NCBI RefSeq assembly: GCF_037893015.1
Contig: NC_133658.1
Coordinates: forward strand, 144,699,982-144,763,981
DNA from: Macrotis lagotis
Lineage: Eukaryota; Chordata; Mammalia; Peramelemorphia; Peramelidae
Reading direction: 5' to 3'
Length of the DNA: 64,000 nucleotides
This document shows, one piece after another, positions 46,885 to 57,689 of the stretch. The position numbers and the translations under genes were made by a program. The notes under the pieces were generated by a model. The model was not told the DNA's origin. It made no database searches and saw only the letters and a list, made by a program, of their open reading frames with translations. Position 1 is the first letter of the stretch. The number at the start of each line of letters is the position of its first letter.

Positions 46885-47400
46885 TTTGCTTAAGCAAACT
46901 GTATTTCCACGTTGTCTCTGACTGGAAATTTATGTCTTATTTTGTATTTTGGATCCTTCGCATCTCTCAGGAGGTGGATAATATGCCTTATCATCAGTCC
47001 TCCAAAAATGTTGGTGGCCATTGTGTTGATCCAGGTTCTTAAGTTTTTCACAGTTGTTTTCCTTAATGATATTGCAGTCGTCGTGTAAATTGTTCTCCTG
47101 TTTCTGTTCATTTCACCCTTCATGAGGTTATTCAAGTCTTCTCAGGTTTCTCTGGAACTTTTCCTTTCTTCATGGTAGTATATTCTATTGCATTCATATA
47201 CCATATTTTATTCAGCTATTAACCCTTTGATGGGGACACCTTTAGTTTCCAGTTCTTTTCTCTTAAAAAAGAACTGTTATGATTATTTTTGTATATGTTG
47301 GATCTTATTTCATTGATATTTGGGGTAAAGGCCCAAGAGTCATACTTCATCATTAAGTTATATTTGAAGCATGATTGTATATTCAGTTTAAGCCTTCTCA
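46885..47400 (-). mobile_element. L1 3' region fragment
   Basis: Plus strand TATTCAGCTATTAACCCTTT, GATGGGGACACCTTTAGTTT, CCAGTTCTTTTCTCTTAAAA is the reverse of the L1 tail CAATTGGGGAATGGTTGAAC region. Confidence 0.55.
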
Positions 47401-48325
47401 ATAGGTGGGGGCAAGTAAGAGGGAGAGAGAGTTTGGAACTTAATATTCTAAAAATGAATATTAATAATAAAGAAAAATAGAAAATAAATTCAGTATAGTG
47501 ACTTTTAGAAAGGTTGGCTATAGAGCAATAAATTTTAGGGACACAACATCTCTCAAAGACTACCTACTAATTTACACAAGAGCTGCATCATGGAGGGAAT
47601 ATAAATAACAAAGAAATTACAGATTCTTGCAGTATAGAAGAAAAAGTAGATTTGATCTTGTGTTGTTTAGGTCTCTAGATACTGACTCTGTCACCTATTA
47701 TATTAGCTATTTCTCTCAGCTTAAACATTGGCAAATTTGGCCCAAAAAGTGCCATCTATGGTTTCAAGAAAGCAATTAATAAAAAGAAAATGTTGAGTGT
47801 CATAGGACCAAGATCTCTGGGATGCTTCTTCCTCTGTAGATTTCCTTCTAACTTGACAGAGTTGCTTGCGTTAATGATTACACTGTTCAACCAGTCCTGA
47901 GTTCACCTAACATATAATTTCTTTTAGTTTTGATCTCTACAGATTGTTCAAAAGTATAACTTTGAGGGATTTTGTCAAGCAACCTAGTTCTTTTCAGACT
48001 TTTCCGTACCTTTGTCTTCCCTATCTTCACTTCCTATCTTTTATTATATTCATCTCTGCACATGTCCTATGCCCCAAGAAGAAGGTAAAAATCTGTGAGC
48101 AAAAGACTTTCATTTTTGCCCTTTTCTCCCCAGTTCCTACTGCAGTGCCTCCTATTCAGTAATGTTTACCAAACAGAATTACCACAATCCAGGTGGATCA
48201 TGCCTAACAGCATTCCCTTGACCTACCAGTCTAGTTACCTTGTCAAAAAAGGAAATGAGGTCAGTCTGGCATGACTTGTTCCCGACAGTGTCTTTTACTT
48301 TTTAACTCTTTGTTTTTCTTACAAA
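47401..48325. other. No recognised gene
   Basis: AT-rich sequence between L1 debris and the AP3M2 promoter; L2/L3-like scraps only. Confidence 0.35.
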
Positions 48326-48329
48326 CCAT

Positions 48330-48735
48330 CCTATTAGTAACTGAGAGCCAGAAAGGGAAGTGACTTGCCCAGGGTCGCTCAACCAGTTATTGGCAGAGAT
48401 GGAATGAGCTCTCCTAAACGCCAAGTCCACAGCCCCTTGTTGTATCACTGCGTTATCTAGTTTAGTCTTTTTAGGCACTGCATCAGCATTACATAAGAGT
48501 GAAACAGCTCAGTCAATTGTAAAGAATGGTTTTGGAAATCAGATCTGCCAATCGCTAAACATTTAAAATCATGCATGGGATTTAGAGCCGGTAGGGACCC
48601 TAGGAATCATCTAGTCTAAAACCACCTCATTTTCTAGACAGGGAAGCTGAGATGCTTAGACTTGCTCAAGGTCATACAAGTAATATGTGGTGGTCAGAAT
48701 TCGAACCCCGGGTTCTTGGCTGTAGGTCCATCCCC
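48330..48735 (-). mobile_element. Two MIR-like elements upstream of AP3M2
   Basis: 48,330-48,470 (GGAAGTGACTTGCCCAGGGT) and 48,565-48,735 (GACAGGGAAGCTGAGATGCT, CTCAAGGTCATACAAGTAAT, AGAATTCGAACCCCGGGTTC), both reversed MIR. The second ends at the edge of the CpG island. Confidence 0.6.
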
Positions 48736-48931
48736 CATGCTGATCAAATAAATAGTTTCCCTGCGCACATTGTGCATAGGATGGACTTGCTTCAAAGCTG
48801 GCATCTCGTCCTGCCCCGGTTTCCATGCGGGAAGCTGCGACACTCAGCTGCCCAGGATGCTGAAAATAGGGCACCCTCCCGCAGACCTGCCCCAGAGCGC
48901 CGGGCTCCGCCCAGCCGCCCTCTCCGCCCGG

Positions 48932-49141
48932 CCAATCAGAGGCCCGAGCGACTGGGCAGCCCCAATCACAGGTGGCACCAACGCAACCCATCACCCAGCT
49001 CGGAGCCCGCAGGCCCTGGAGGAGGCTCCTCAGGGCGGGGCCAGCCAGAGGGCGGAGGAGGAGAAGAATGACAGACCCAATCAGCGACTCCCTCCTCTCG
49101 CTGCTCTGAGGGCGGAGCGCGGGGCGGCCGCCTGGGCCAAT
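48932..49141 (+). promoter_or_regulatory. Four CCAAT boxes (NF-Y type)
   Basis: CCAAT pentamers on the plus strand at 48,932, 48,962, 49,077 and 49,137, in contexts GGCCAATCAG, CCCAATCAC, CCCAATCAGC and GGCCAATGAG. Spacings are 30, 115 and 60 bp. GCCAATCAG is the preferred NF-Y site. Confidence 0.8.
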
Positions 49142-49149
49142 GAGCGCAG

Positions 49150-49220
49150 GGGAGGGCGGGGCGCGATGACGGGAGGGGGCGGGGCTTGCGAGCGCGGCGG
49201 AGCGGGGCGGCCGGAGCCGG
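49150..49220 (+). other. AP3M2: Probable AP3M2 exon 1 (5' boundary unknown)
   Basis: A strong donor, GAGCCGG/GTGAGG, at 49,220/49,221 directly downstream of the CCAAT/GC-box cluster makes this the likely first exon. An ATG at 49,166 is in frame with AP3M2 if this exon is spliced to 51,492 (see findings). Other GT dinucleotides in the island could serve instead. Confidence 0.5.
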
Positions 49221-49540
49221 GTGAGGGGCCTTGGGTTTGCGCGGGGCCGGGCCGGGCCGGGCCGGGGCGGCGCGACCACCTCGTCCGCCGGGGACCGAGG
49301 GTCCGGGGAGGCCCCGGGCGGGGCTCGGAGGGGAAGCGGCGCGTTCCCGGGGGCGACGGAGAGAGCCAGGGTCGTGCCCGGCTTCCGAAGCCGACCCTCC
49401 GGAGGGCGACGTGCGGGGAGGGGGTGGGGAGGAGAGCTCCGCGCCAAGGCGAAGCCGGGCCGGGGGCTCGGGAGCCTGCCCGGAGCTGGCGGGGGCGGGG
49501 GTGGGGGAGCCTGCGGGCAGGGAAGGGGGTGGCAAGCTTC

Positions 49541-49554
49541 GTTGCCATGGCAGC
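49541..49554 (+). promoter_or_regulatory. RFX X-box-like motif
   Basis: GTTGCCATGGCAGC, 13 of 14 matches to the palindromic X-box GTTGCCATGGCAAC, at the 3' edge of the AP3M2 CpG island. Confidence 0.5.
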
Positions 49555-49697
49555 GGACCGATGGAACCTGGGAAGGCCCGTACTCCGGTCCTCCGCCCAG
49601 CCCTCCCCTCCCCATCCATCCCTCCTGCCGTGTCAGCCGGGCCCACCGCGTGGGATGACCGGGTCTGGCATCGTCCACTGTCTCCAACCCCGCCACC

Positions 49698-50262
49698 CAG
49701 CCACCCATCCACCTCCCTCCATCCTCCATCCTCCATTCCCCCATCCCTCCATCCTCCATTCCCCCATCCTTCCATCCTCCATCCCCCATCCCTCCATCCT
49801 CCATTCCCCCATCCTTCCATCCTCCATCCTCCATCCTCCATCCTTCCATCCTCCATTCCTCCACCCCTCCATCCTCCATCCCTCCATCCTCCATCCCTCC
49901 ATCCTCCATCCCTCCATCCTCCATTCCCCCATCCCTGCATCCTCCATCCTCCATCCCTCCATCCTCCATTCCCCCATCCCTGCATCCTCCATTCTCCATC
50001 CTCCATCCTCCATTCCCCCATCCCTCCATCCTCCATCCTCCATCCCTCCATCCTCCATCCCTCCATTCCCCATCCCTCCATCCTCCATTCCTCCATTCCC
50101 CCATCCCTCCATCCCTCCATCCTCCATCCCTCCAAACTTCCATCCCTCCATCCTTCCATCCCTTCATCCTTCCAAACCTCATCCCTCCATCCTCCATCCC
50201 TCCATCCCTCCCTCATCCCTCCATCCTTTCATCCCTCCATCCCTTACTCCCTTGCCACCTCC
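49698..50262. repeat. Pyrimidine-rich minisatellite (CCATCCT/CCATCCCT units)
   Basis: About 560 bp of mixed 7-mer and 8-mer units (TCCATCC, TCCATCCC, CATTCCCC) in AP3M2 intron 1, abutting the CpG island. The complementary strand is GGA/GGAT-rich. Long reading frames through it on both strands are low-complexity artefacts. Confidence 0.95.
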
Positions 50263-50399
50263 TCCCTCCATTCCTATCACCTGCTGAGGTTCTCACTCTC
50301 CTGCTCCTTTTCCTTTGTAACTTTGGGGAGCTGAGCCATTGAGGAGCTTTGTAACAGTTTTAAGTAGAACTCACCCCTGCCCCTGCTCAGCCATATTGA

Positions 50400-50545
50400 A
50401 AACTAGCTCTCTTTCCCTCTTTCCCAGTCCCTTTCTGTCTCCCTCTTTCTTTTCCTCTCCCCCTCCTTCCCTCCCCCTCATTCTCTCTCCCTTTCTCTTT
50501 TTTTCCTTTCTCTCTCTTTCTATCCTCCCTCTTTCTCTCTCAGAG
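50400..50545. repeat. Pyrimidine-rich low-complexity tract
   Basis: CT-rich (CCTCTTTC, CTCTCTCTTTC) in AP3M2 intron 1, no regular unit. Confidence 0.85.
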
Positions 50546-50724
50546 ATAAAGGGATGTTGCTGTGGCAGTAAAAGTCTGAACTGCTAAACCTCAGAAAGTT
50601 AATTTTTGTGTAGAGTATGGTCAACTTGGTAAAATAAACTATTGACCTAAGGCAGCTAGACAGGGTGTCTATACAGCGTTGAGCTTGAATGGGTTAAAGC
50701 TGCATTTTGTGACAGACTAGGCTA

Positions 50725-50890
50725 CAGGAGTATAGTGGAAATAACAGAACTTGATGTTAAAACCAGATTCCAGTTTTTACTCGTTGAACCTGGGGCAAAT
50801 TACTTATCCTTAGTGGGACTCAGTTTACATAGCTGTAAAACAAAGAGATTAGGTCATCTTGAATTTTTAAGCTTTACAATTTATGATTAT
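50725..50890 (+). mobile_element. MIR element
   Basis: GGAAATAACAGAACTTGATG, AATTACTTATCCTTAGTGGG, AGCTGTAAAACAAAGAGATT in MIR order. Confidence 0.5.
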
Positions 50891-51021
50891 GAACTAAATG
50901 TACCTTGTGAATCAAGGTAAGAGTACAAAACTTTTTCAGGATAAGTGGCTACTTGTTTTATCAAAACTTTGTAGCTTTCTCATACCTAGTACAATGTATT
51001 TTTTACAGTCAGCTCCTAATA

Positions 51022-51133
51022 CAAGGTGTTGCAAAAGCCTTAGTGCAGTGTTTAAAAGTTATTAGAGCTTAAAGCTTCAATTAGTTTTTAAATGATCAAT
51101 GTTTAAAACATTACACTAAAACTTTTGGGAACC
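51022..51133. mobile_element. Mariner-type MITE
   Basis: A 112-bp element flanked by TA on both sides. Left end CAAGGTGTTGCAAAAGCCTT AGTG; right end, read reversed, GGTTCCCAAAAGTTTTAGTG: imperfect terminal inverted repeats with the CAAAAG...TTAGTG core typical of mariner MITEs. No transposase. Confidence 0.75.
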
Positions 51134-51490
51134 TATATTTGTTAAATAAGGAGTACAGGCAAACGTAAGGCAGAGTACTTCCCCGTAAATAATTTACATT
51201 CTTTTGGGAGTCAATAAGTAAGTGCATTCAAAATGAAATAATAAAAGATTGAAATGATAATTCAGTATAATAGAAGAGATACTATGCAAGATGATTTATA
51301 ATCAATTACTACCAGAAACCACACAAATAATTGTTTAAAAAAATGAAAGTAGCTATTAGTATTATTGAGAGGTTGGAATGTCTCATGATTTTTGATGGAT
51401 AGGCATTATTTGGATAGTGTTAAAAAGGAGAGGGTGGGTATTCCAGACAGATAAAGCATCACTCTCTTACTTAACTCATTTTGTTTTCCA
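51134..51490. other. AP3M2 intron 1, 3' part
   Basis: AT-rich; no recognised element other than the polypyrimidine tract before the exon 2 acceptor. Confidence 0.4.
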
Positions 51491-51491
51491 G

Positions 51492-51547
51492 AGTTGAATC
51501 AAGTCCCTGAGTCATTTATACAGAAAAAAGACTTTCCTTCTCTCATC
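51492..51547 (+). other. AP3M2: AP3M2 exon 2, 5' untranslated part
   Basis: 56 bases between the acceptor (TTGTTTTCCAG) and the ATG. In frame with the coding sequence it has no stop: 18 codons from TTG at 51,494, reading NQVPESFIQKKDFPSLI after that codon. Treated as 5' UTR because the MIHSLF start is the family start. Confidence 0.75.
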
Positions 51548-51820
51548 ATGATTCACAGCCTGTTCTTGATCAACTCCTCTGGGGATATTTTTCTCGAGAA
51601 GCACTGGAAAAGTGTGGTTAGTCGTTCTGTTTGTGATTACTTTTTTGAGGCCCAGGAGAGAGCTACTGAGGCAGAAAATGTGCCTCCTGTGATTCCTACT
51701 CCTCATCACTATCTCTTAAGTGTTTATCGCCACAAGATCTTTTTTGTGGCTGTGATCCAGACAGAGGTGCCACCCCTTTTTGTCATTGAGTTCCTTCATC
51801 GAGTGGTAGACACATTCCAG
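51548..51820 (+). CDS. AP3M2: AP3M2 coding exon 2 (N-terminus of AP-3 mu subunit)
   Basis: The exon runs 51,492-51,820; coding starts at ATG 51,548. It encodes 91 residues: MIHSLFLINSSGDIFLEKHW at the start, then SVCDYFFEAQERA, TPHHYLLSVYRHKIFFVAV, QTEVPPLFVIEFLHRVVDTFQ, ending at a GTGAGT donor. This is the N-terminal longin-like domain of the mu3 subunit, which in the family packs against beta3 in the AP-3 complex that sorts cargo from endosomes to lysosomes and related organelles. RATEAENVPPVIP and YRHKIFF fit the mu3B (AP3M2) paralogue better than mu3A (AP3M1 has KAADVENVPPVIS and YRDKLFF). Acceptor TTGTTTTCCAG. The open frame continues upstream of the ATG through the acceptor. Remaining exons are beyond the right edge. 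Confidence 0.94.
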
Positions 51821-52590
51821 GTGAGTGAATTGGGACTTACTTGTAATCTTTTAAAAATTTACAGTTGACCAGTTCTGTTGCATTCACCTTTAGCAATATC
51901 AATATTGAGGGAAATGTCTTCCCAAGAGACTCTTGCTATTATTCTATTCAACAAAGAAGCAGCTTAATAACTGATGAAAATTATGCTTTGATCACTTTTA
52001 ACTAACTACTTCTAAAATGATAAAACCAAGTACCTTTAGAATAGGAAGAACAATTACACTCAAAGTTGGATACTCCCTCAAACACCATGTAAACCTGTCT
52101 TTGACCAGGCATACTTGGATGATACTAGAGTTGCTACTGGATCACAGCTGTTTCAGTTCTTCTGACTAGTTTGAATTTCATTTTCCTTTTTAATCTATAT
52201 GACTAGAAATTTCATTTTATAGTATGGTTCTCAATAGAAGCTAACCACATTAATAAATTGCCTTGAATTACATAACAATGATAGCCATGGAGGATTTTAA
52301 AGAGAAAAGAAACCAACTAAGTAAATATTTTTTTACAAATTTTGTTTCACATAGCAAACAATTTCACAAACAAATAATCAACAAGTTATAGTCATTGAAA
52401 AGTTAAGGAAAACAGCATAAAGGAGTATATGTAAATTTTATACTTTGTAATTTAGCATTTAAAAGAAAGGAAAGGCAGGTGCTTTAATAAGTTAGTGCCA
52501 CAATTTAGTTATTATTGTAGCAGCATACCAGCTGCAGGGGTGAATAATTTGGACAAATAGCATTGTTTATAGCTTGTGACTGAGCCCATA
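51821..52590. other. AP3M2 intron 2, no recognised feature
   Basis: AT-rich unique-looking sequence. Confidence 0.4.
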
Positions 52591-52591
52591 A

Positions 52592-52827
52592 TGGGGAAGC
52601 TAGATGGCACAGTGAATAGAGTGCTGGGCATCTTCCTGAGTTTAAATCTGGCCTCAGATACTTAAATAGCTGTGTGACTGTGGGCAAGTCACTTAACCTT
52701 CTTTGCCTCAGTTTCTTCATCTGTAAAATGATCTGGAAAAGGAAATGGCAAACCACTCCAGTATCTTTGCCAATAAAATCCCAGATGAGTGTCATGAAGA
52801 GTTGGACATGACTGAATAATACTGAAG
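52592..52827 (+). mobile_element. Marsupial MAR-type SINE (long form)
   Basis: GGGGAAGCTAGATGGCACAG, GTGGGCAAGTCACTTAACCT, GGCAAACCACTCCAGTATCT, TGTCATGAAGAGTTGGACAT. Confidence 0.9.
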
Positions 52828-53479
52828 TGTTCATAATGCTAGTGAAAAAACTTTATTTCTGATAGAAATCTAAGAAGATTTCATTACTAAATTAGTTTCT
52901 ATAGCTTTTAAGTTTCACAAGGTAGTGTCTTCAAAGGGAGACAGGCTTCAAGTCTTTAAGGAGAAAGTTAGGCAATACAAGACCATTAATACAATGTAGA
53001 ATGCAAGTTTCTCACTTATTTTGAGCAATTTAGCCAAGGTCTGACTTCAGACAGTAAAATCTACTGAACTTTGATTCCTTCCAAATCAAACTTTCTGCTC
53101 AGTTTTCATGATCAGCATTTTCATTGTAATAAGAAGTAAGAACTATTTGATTTAACTTTTGCATCATGTGAGTTCTGGAATTAGCTATATGAATAAAGAA
53201 GTTGGAGAACTGGCCGAGAAGAATGAACACTGAAACATTTAATACAAATGAAGAGCATAGCCAAAGATCAGCTGTATCACATGCTTAAAGTTTCTTTGAT
53301 TCCAAGAAAAGCTAAACCATATTTTATAATCTTAATTTAGTATATACATATGCATAATACACACACAGACTCCTAAAGGTTTGTAGTACAGAAAAATGAG
53401 CAATTCTGAGATATTTAAATTGACATGGAACACTACTACTTCTATACTTCAGAGTAGTATCATTTCGTCTGTAATGCAG
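52828..53479. other. AP3M2 intron 2, no recognised feature
   Basis: AT-rich unique-looking sequence. Confidence 0.4.
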
Positions 53480-54108
53480 ATCATAATCAACCAGTTAATA
53501 AACATTTATTATGCACTTATTATGTGCTATTCACTGTACTAAGTTGTAGGGATACAAAGTGACAAAAGACAGTCTCTACCCTCAAGGAGTTTTCAATCTA
53601 TTTGGGTAGACAACATACAGATAGATATACAAATTAAACGATAAACAGGAGAAATAAGAAATAGTTAACAGGAGGAGGGCACTAGAATTAAGAGGAGTTG
53701 GGGAAGGATTCCTCTAAAAGGTGGGATCTTAGTTGGGACTTAAATGAAGCCAGAGAGGTCAGTAGTTAAAACAGAGGAGGGAGAGCTTTTCAGGTGGGGG
53801 GCGAGGTAGCCAAGGAAATTGCCCAGATAGAGTGGTGTTTTTTTGGTGGAACAGTCAGGAGCTAAATACCACTGGATTTAAGAGTACATATTGGAGAGTG
53901 TAATGTAAGGAAAATAGGAGAAATAGGTTATAAAGGACTTTTAATGCCAAACAGAATATTTTGTATTTGATCTTGGAAACAATAGGAAACTAATGGAATT
54001 ATTGAGGAGGGGTGGGTGATGGCATTGTCAGACCTTTATTTTAGGAAAATTGGAGTGGAGAAAGATTTGAGGCAGACAGACCCACTAGTAGGTCATTGTA
54101 GTCCAGGG

Positions 54109-54110
<2 letters not shown>
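53480..54110 (-). mobile_element. LINE-2 fragment
   Basis: Reversed L2 in full order: AATAAACATTTATTATGCAC, TAGGGATACAAAGTGACAAA, CTACCCTCAAGGAGTTTTCA, GAAGGATTCCTCTAAAAGGT, GGCATTGTCAGACCTTTATT, TAGGTCATTGTAGTCCAGGG. Followed by (GT)n. Confidence 0.7.

Positions 54111-54146
<36 letters not shown>
54110..54146. repeat. (GT)n microsatellite
   Basis: About 18 perfect GT units. Confidence 0.97.
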
Positions 54147-54149
<3 letters not shown>

Positions 54150-55739
54150 GTATTCTAGGATCATGGAGCCAGAAAATGTCCTGAGGCAATATTTGAACTC
54201 ATGTATTATTGGTGCTGTGCCTCTTAGCTACATTCTAGAGTGAAATGAAGTAGATGGAGTGATCCTCAATGGAGGAGAGGTTGTCAAATGATGGTGTCCA
54301 ATGATCAGTTTGCTCTTCCTCTTGACCCAATTTTTTGGAATTTATTAGAGAAGGAGTATCCAGGACTAAAGAGGGAAACCAGAGATACATTGTCTTCTGG
54401 AGAAAGTCAAGAAATCCAGGATTAAGGGGAATTAACAATAGGGTGGAAGTTTTAGAAGATACAGTAGAATGGGAGAGTCAAAGAAGATGAAGACTTTTGA
54501 AGAAGACTGAGATAATTAAGGATGAGCATAAAGGGATACATAAAATAGGGAGAGGATTTTCACTTCCGAAGTCATTTACTCTACCTGAATCTCTAGGATG
54601 AAAAATATCGTACCTGAGAATTTGGCCACCACAGCATGTGGAAAAATCCTTACTAGTTGATCAGAGGTCCAATGGATAAACCACTTTTGATGTCTGAATA
54701 CAGAGTCATTAAGGGTTCTTTGACTATTTAGGGCCCCCAGAGGCCTAGGATGTTTATAATTTTGAGACCCTGAGGGCAGAGAGAGAGAATAACATGATGA
54801 TGGATACTTGAAACCTGGACTAAATTCAGAATTCAGGGCCATTTAACAGTAGGATGAAGCACACCCAGAAGATACTCCACCTTTGGAGCAGACATTAAGC
54901 TCCCAATCCCTGAGTTCTGGAAAGTAAAGGCTTCTTAAGTACCTTTGATATGCTTAGGCTTAGGATATGGGAAGACTTGGAGCAGGTCCTTTACTGCCCT
55001 GCCCCCTCAAGACTTAAGCAAAGAGATATAAGAGCAAAGGGGAATTTGTTAACAACAGGAGGGGATAGAAGAAAATATAGTGAGTAGGATAGCAGAAGAT
55101 TTTGTACTTTGAAGGAGTAGGGCCTAGGGAGGAGTGTAAGGTAGGAAGGGAAGATTTGTGAATGCGGATACTTGATCTATGATAGCTAATGTTTAATAAC
55201 TGAACATTCTTTGTTTAAATGCCCACATATGATACTTTATCTTATCCTGATATAACGGTTTCTGTGGCAAAACATGTGACAGCTAGTTAACATCCGCACA
55301 GCAACTATACATGACTGATTATAATACAGGAAGTAGAAAAGTTGCTCAATCTAGTTAAACCACAGAGGAGTTTAGGAAGACAAAAATTTAGTTAGGTTTC
55401 AGGTTTGGTTTTCCAGAGTAATCAGACAAGTCCTAAATTTTATGTCTTACTTGAAAAGTGGTATTACATTGCATTTAAAACTAGGTTAATATATTGATAC
55501 AAAAGGATTTACTTTGAAATTGTTATACCTTAGAAGCATCTTTTCCAAGGTCTTGGGTGACATCAAGTCTTAAGATTTTTTAAAAAAATACATCTGGGAT
55601 AAAAATTTGATAACTGCAGGTAAAACTTCTTTTGTCCTTAACTCCCCATTTTAGTAGGAAAGACTTGTTTTAGTAAGGACAGATCTTATCTAAGGCTGTG
55701 GAACCCAGAGTTTCAGAGTCAAAGAATTAGAATTTCTTT
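54147..55739. other. AP3M2 intron 2, no recognised gene
   Basis: Long stretch without a nameable repeat apart from faint L2-like continuation to about 54.6 kb. No exon seen. Confidence 0.35.
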
Positions 55740-56580
55740 TTTTAATTTATTTTCCAATTACATTAAAAGCATTAATCCTTTTACATATTTTTGAATTCCA
55801 CATTTTTCTTTTTTTTTGTTTTGATGTTTTATTTTTCCAATTACATGTTCTGAAAGTTTTCCAACATTTATTTACTTTACTTGAGTAGAATAAATTGCAT
55901 ATATATGTCACACCTTTTTCTACCACCCTCCTCTCCTCAGTGACAAATAGTCTAGTAAAAATTGTACATGTTCATTTGTATTTAACATGTTTACCACATT
56001 AATCATTTTTGTATGGGGAATTAGGATTGCAGGTAAAGAAAGAAAACTATGGGATAGGAAGGAAAAACATAAGAGAAATTTTTAAAAATGGACATAGTAT
56101 CCATTCAGTTTCTGTGTTGAGTTTTTTTTGGTTGTTTGTTGTTTTGTTTTCCTCTGGATGTGGATAAAGTTACCATAACAGGTCTCCCAGGGTTGTCCTA
56201 GATCTCTGAACTGCTGAGAGGAACTGCATCTATCATAGCTGATCAACTCATAATGTTGTTGTTAATGTGTACAATGTTCTCTTCATTCTGCTTCCTTCAC
56301 TCAACATGAGTTCATGTAATTCTTTCCATGATTCTCTAAAGTCTGACCATTCATGATTTCTTATAAAATAATTCTACTTCATAATGTTTATATACCATAA
56401 CTTGTTCAGCCATTCACCAATTGATGGGCATCACCTCAATTTCCAATTCTTTGCCTTTACAAAAAAGAATTACTATAAATATTTTTGAACAAATGGAACT
56501 TTTCTCACTTTTTAAATGATTTCTTTTGAATATAGACCTAGTACTGGTATTCCTGAGTCAAAGGGTAATATATATATATA
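55740..56580 (-). mobile_element. L1 3' region
   Basis: Plus strand TTATTTTTCCAATTACATGT, TTCAGCCATTCACCAATTGA, TGGGCATCACCTCAATTTCC, GACCTAGTACTGGTATTCCT: reversed marsupial L1 3' UTR, long and fairly intact. Confidence 0.7.
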
Positions 56581-56589
56581 AACTAAATA

Positions 56590-57060
56590 CCAGGTAGTTT
56601 TGAAAGGGAGGTACCCTAGTAGCTGAGTCAGGGGAGTCAGGAAAAGCCTCTTTTAAGAGGTAATGTTTGAACAAAACTTTGAAGGAAACTAGGCATTCTA
56701 AGAGGCAGAGGTGAGGAATTCATGGGAGACAGCTTATACAAAGGTATGGAGATGGGAAATGGTATGTTGTGTGTGCGAGGAGCAGGAAGAAAGTCAATTT
56801 GGTGGGATCAAGGAGTACTTGAAAGTGAGTAATATATAATAAGGCTAGACAGCTAGGTTGGAGCCAGTTGTAAAGACTTTAAATGTCAGAGTAATTATAT
56901 TTGATCCTGGAGCCAATGGAATTTATTGAGTAGGGGAGTGACATGTTCTGATCTGTGTTTTAGGAATATCACTTTGGCAGCTCTGTAGCGAATGGATTGA
57001 AGAGTTAAGGGGCAGGTGGTTTGTAATTTTCTCTGGAGACATGTGACTTCTCTGAGGCAC
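56590..57060 (-). mobile_element. LINE-2 fragment
   Basis: GGGGAGTCAGGAAAAGCCTC, TGGAGCCAATGGAATTTATT, GGGGAGTGACATGTTCTGAT, AATATCACTTTGGCAGCTCT: reversed L2 ORF2 3' phrases. Confidence 0.7.
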
Positions 57061-57689
57061 TTTTCCAAGATTGTTTGGAGGGGAATTTGGGAAGACTTCA
57101 GGGAGTTCCTTTCTCATTCTGTTGTGTTGGCACAAGAAGTCCTTCTTTCTTTGTTCTTTAACAAAATGCTCTTTGCCATACTAAACTTTACTGATTCTCA
57201 GATTTCCACATAAAAATATATCTTCTTAATTTATAGTGTTCTTCTTGTCACCCAGATGAACCTCCATTATTACCCATCCCATTTCTTTAGAATAAGATAT
57301 ACCTTACCAGAACTGTATTCTAATCTTAGATCCAATCATATCAAATCTTAGGAATATCTATGAGATAAAATATGATTATTCATATTATGGTTTCTAAATT
57401 AACTTATATATTGGAAAAACTAAATATCTCATAGTATACACATAGTAGGAAAAACAAATCAAATAAAGTAGAGATCAAAGGGTTCTTTTGTGCCTCAGGT
57501 GTAAAGTGTTTTTATAAACCCTGAAGAGCTATATACATTTCAGTATTATTATTGTTCTTCTCATTTTATAATTAATCAGTTATAGATAGGGTGATAGTCT
57601 ATTGTTCCTTTCATGCTTAATGCTTTTTGAACTATTGAGGTGGATAAAGTGATTGCATTTCATAAATGTATAAAACTGTTGTGATATAA
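57061..57689. other. AP3M2 intron 2, no recognised feature
   Basis: AT-rich, no nameable element. Confidence 0.35.

Larger units (their letters stand above)
48800..49560 (+). promoter_or_regulatory. AP3M2: CpG-island promoter of AP3M2
   Basis: An abrupt shift from AT-rich DNA to dense CpG, with many GC boxes (for example GGCGGGGC near 49,035 and GGGGGCGGGGC near 49,176) and no TATA box. This is the usual housekeeping-type promoter. It precedes the AP3M2 coding exon by about 2.3 kb and ends where a minisatellite begins. Transcription start is not visible; I place it near 49.15 kb by the position of the donor at 49,221. Confidence 0.85.

Noticed and set aside
48656-50334. Long open frames on both strands (up to 513 codons) across the CpG island and minisatellite
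   Set aside because: They owe their length to stop-poor GC-rich DNA and a 7/8-bp repeat (poly Gly-Met-Glu-Asp-Trp or Pro-Ser-Leu-His). No domain, and several frames are open at once.
50660-50720. Second possible mariner MITE
   Set aside because: ACAGGGTGTC at one end and GTGACAGAC at the other suggest inverted ends, but the match is too short and no TA pair is convincing.
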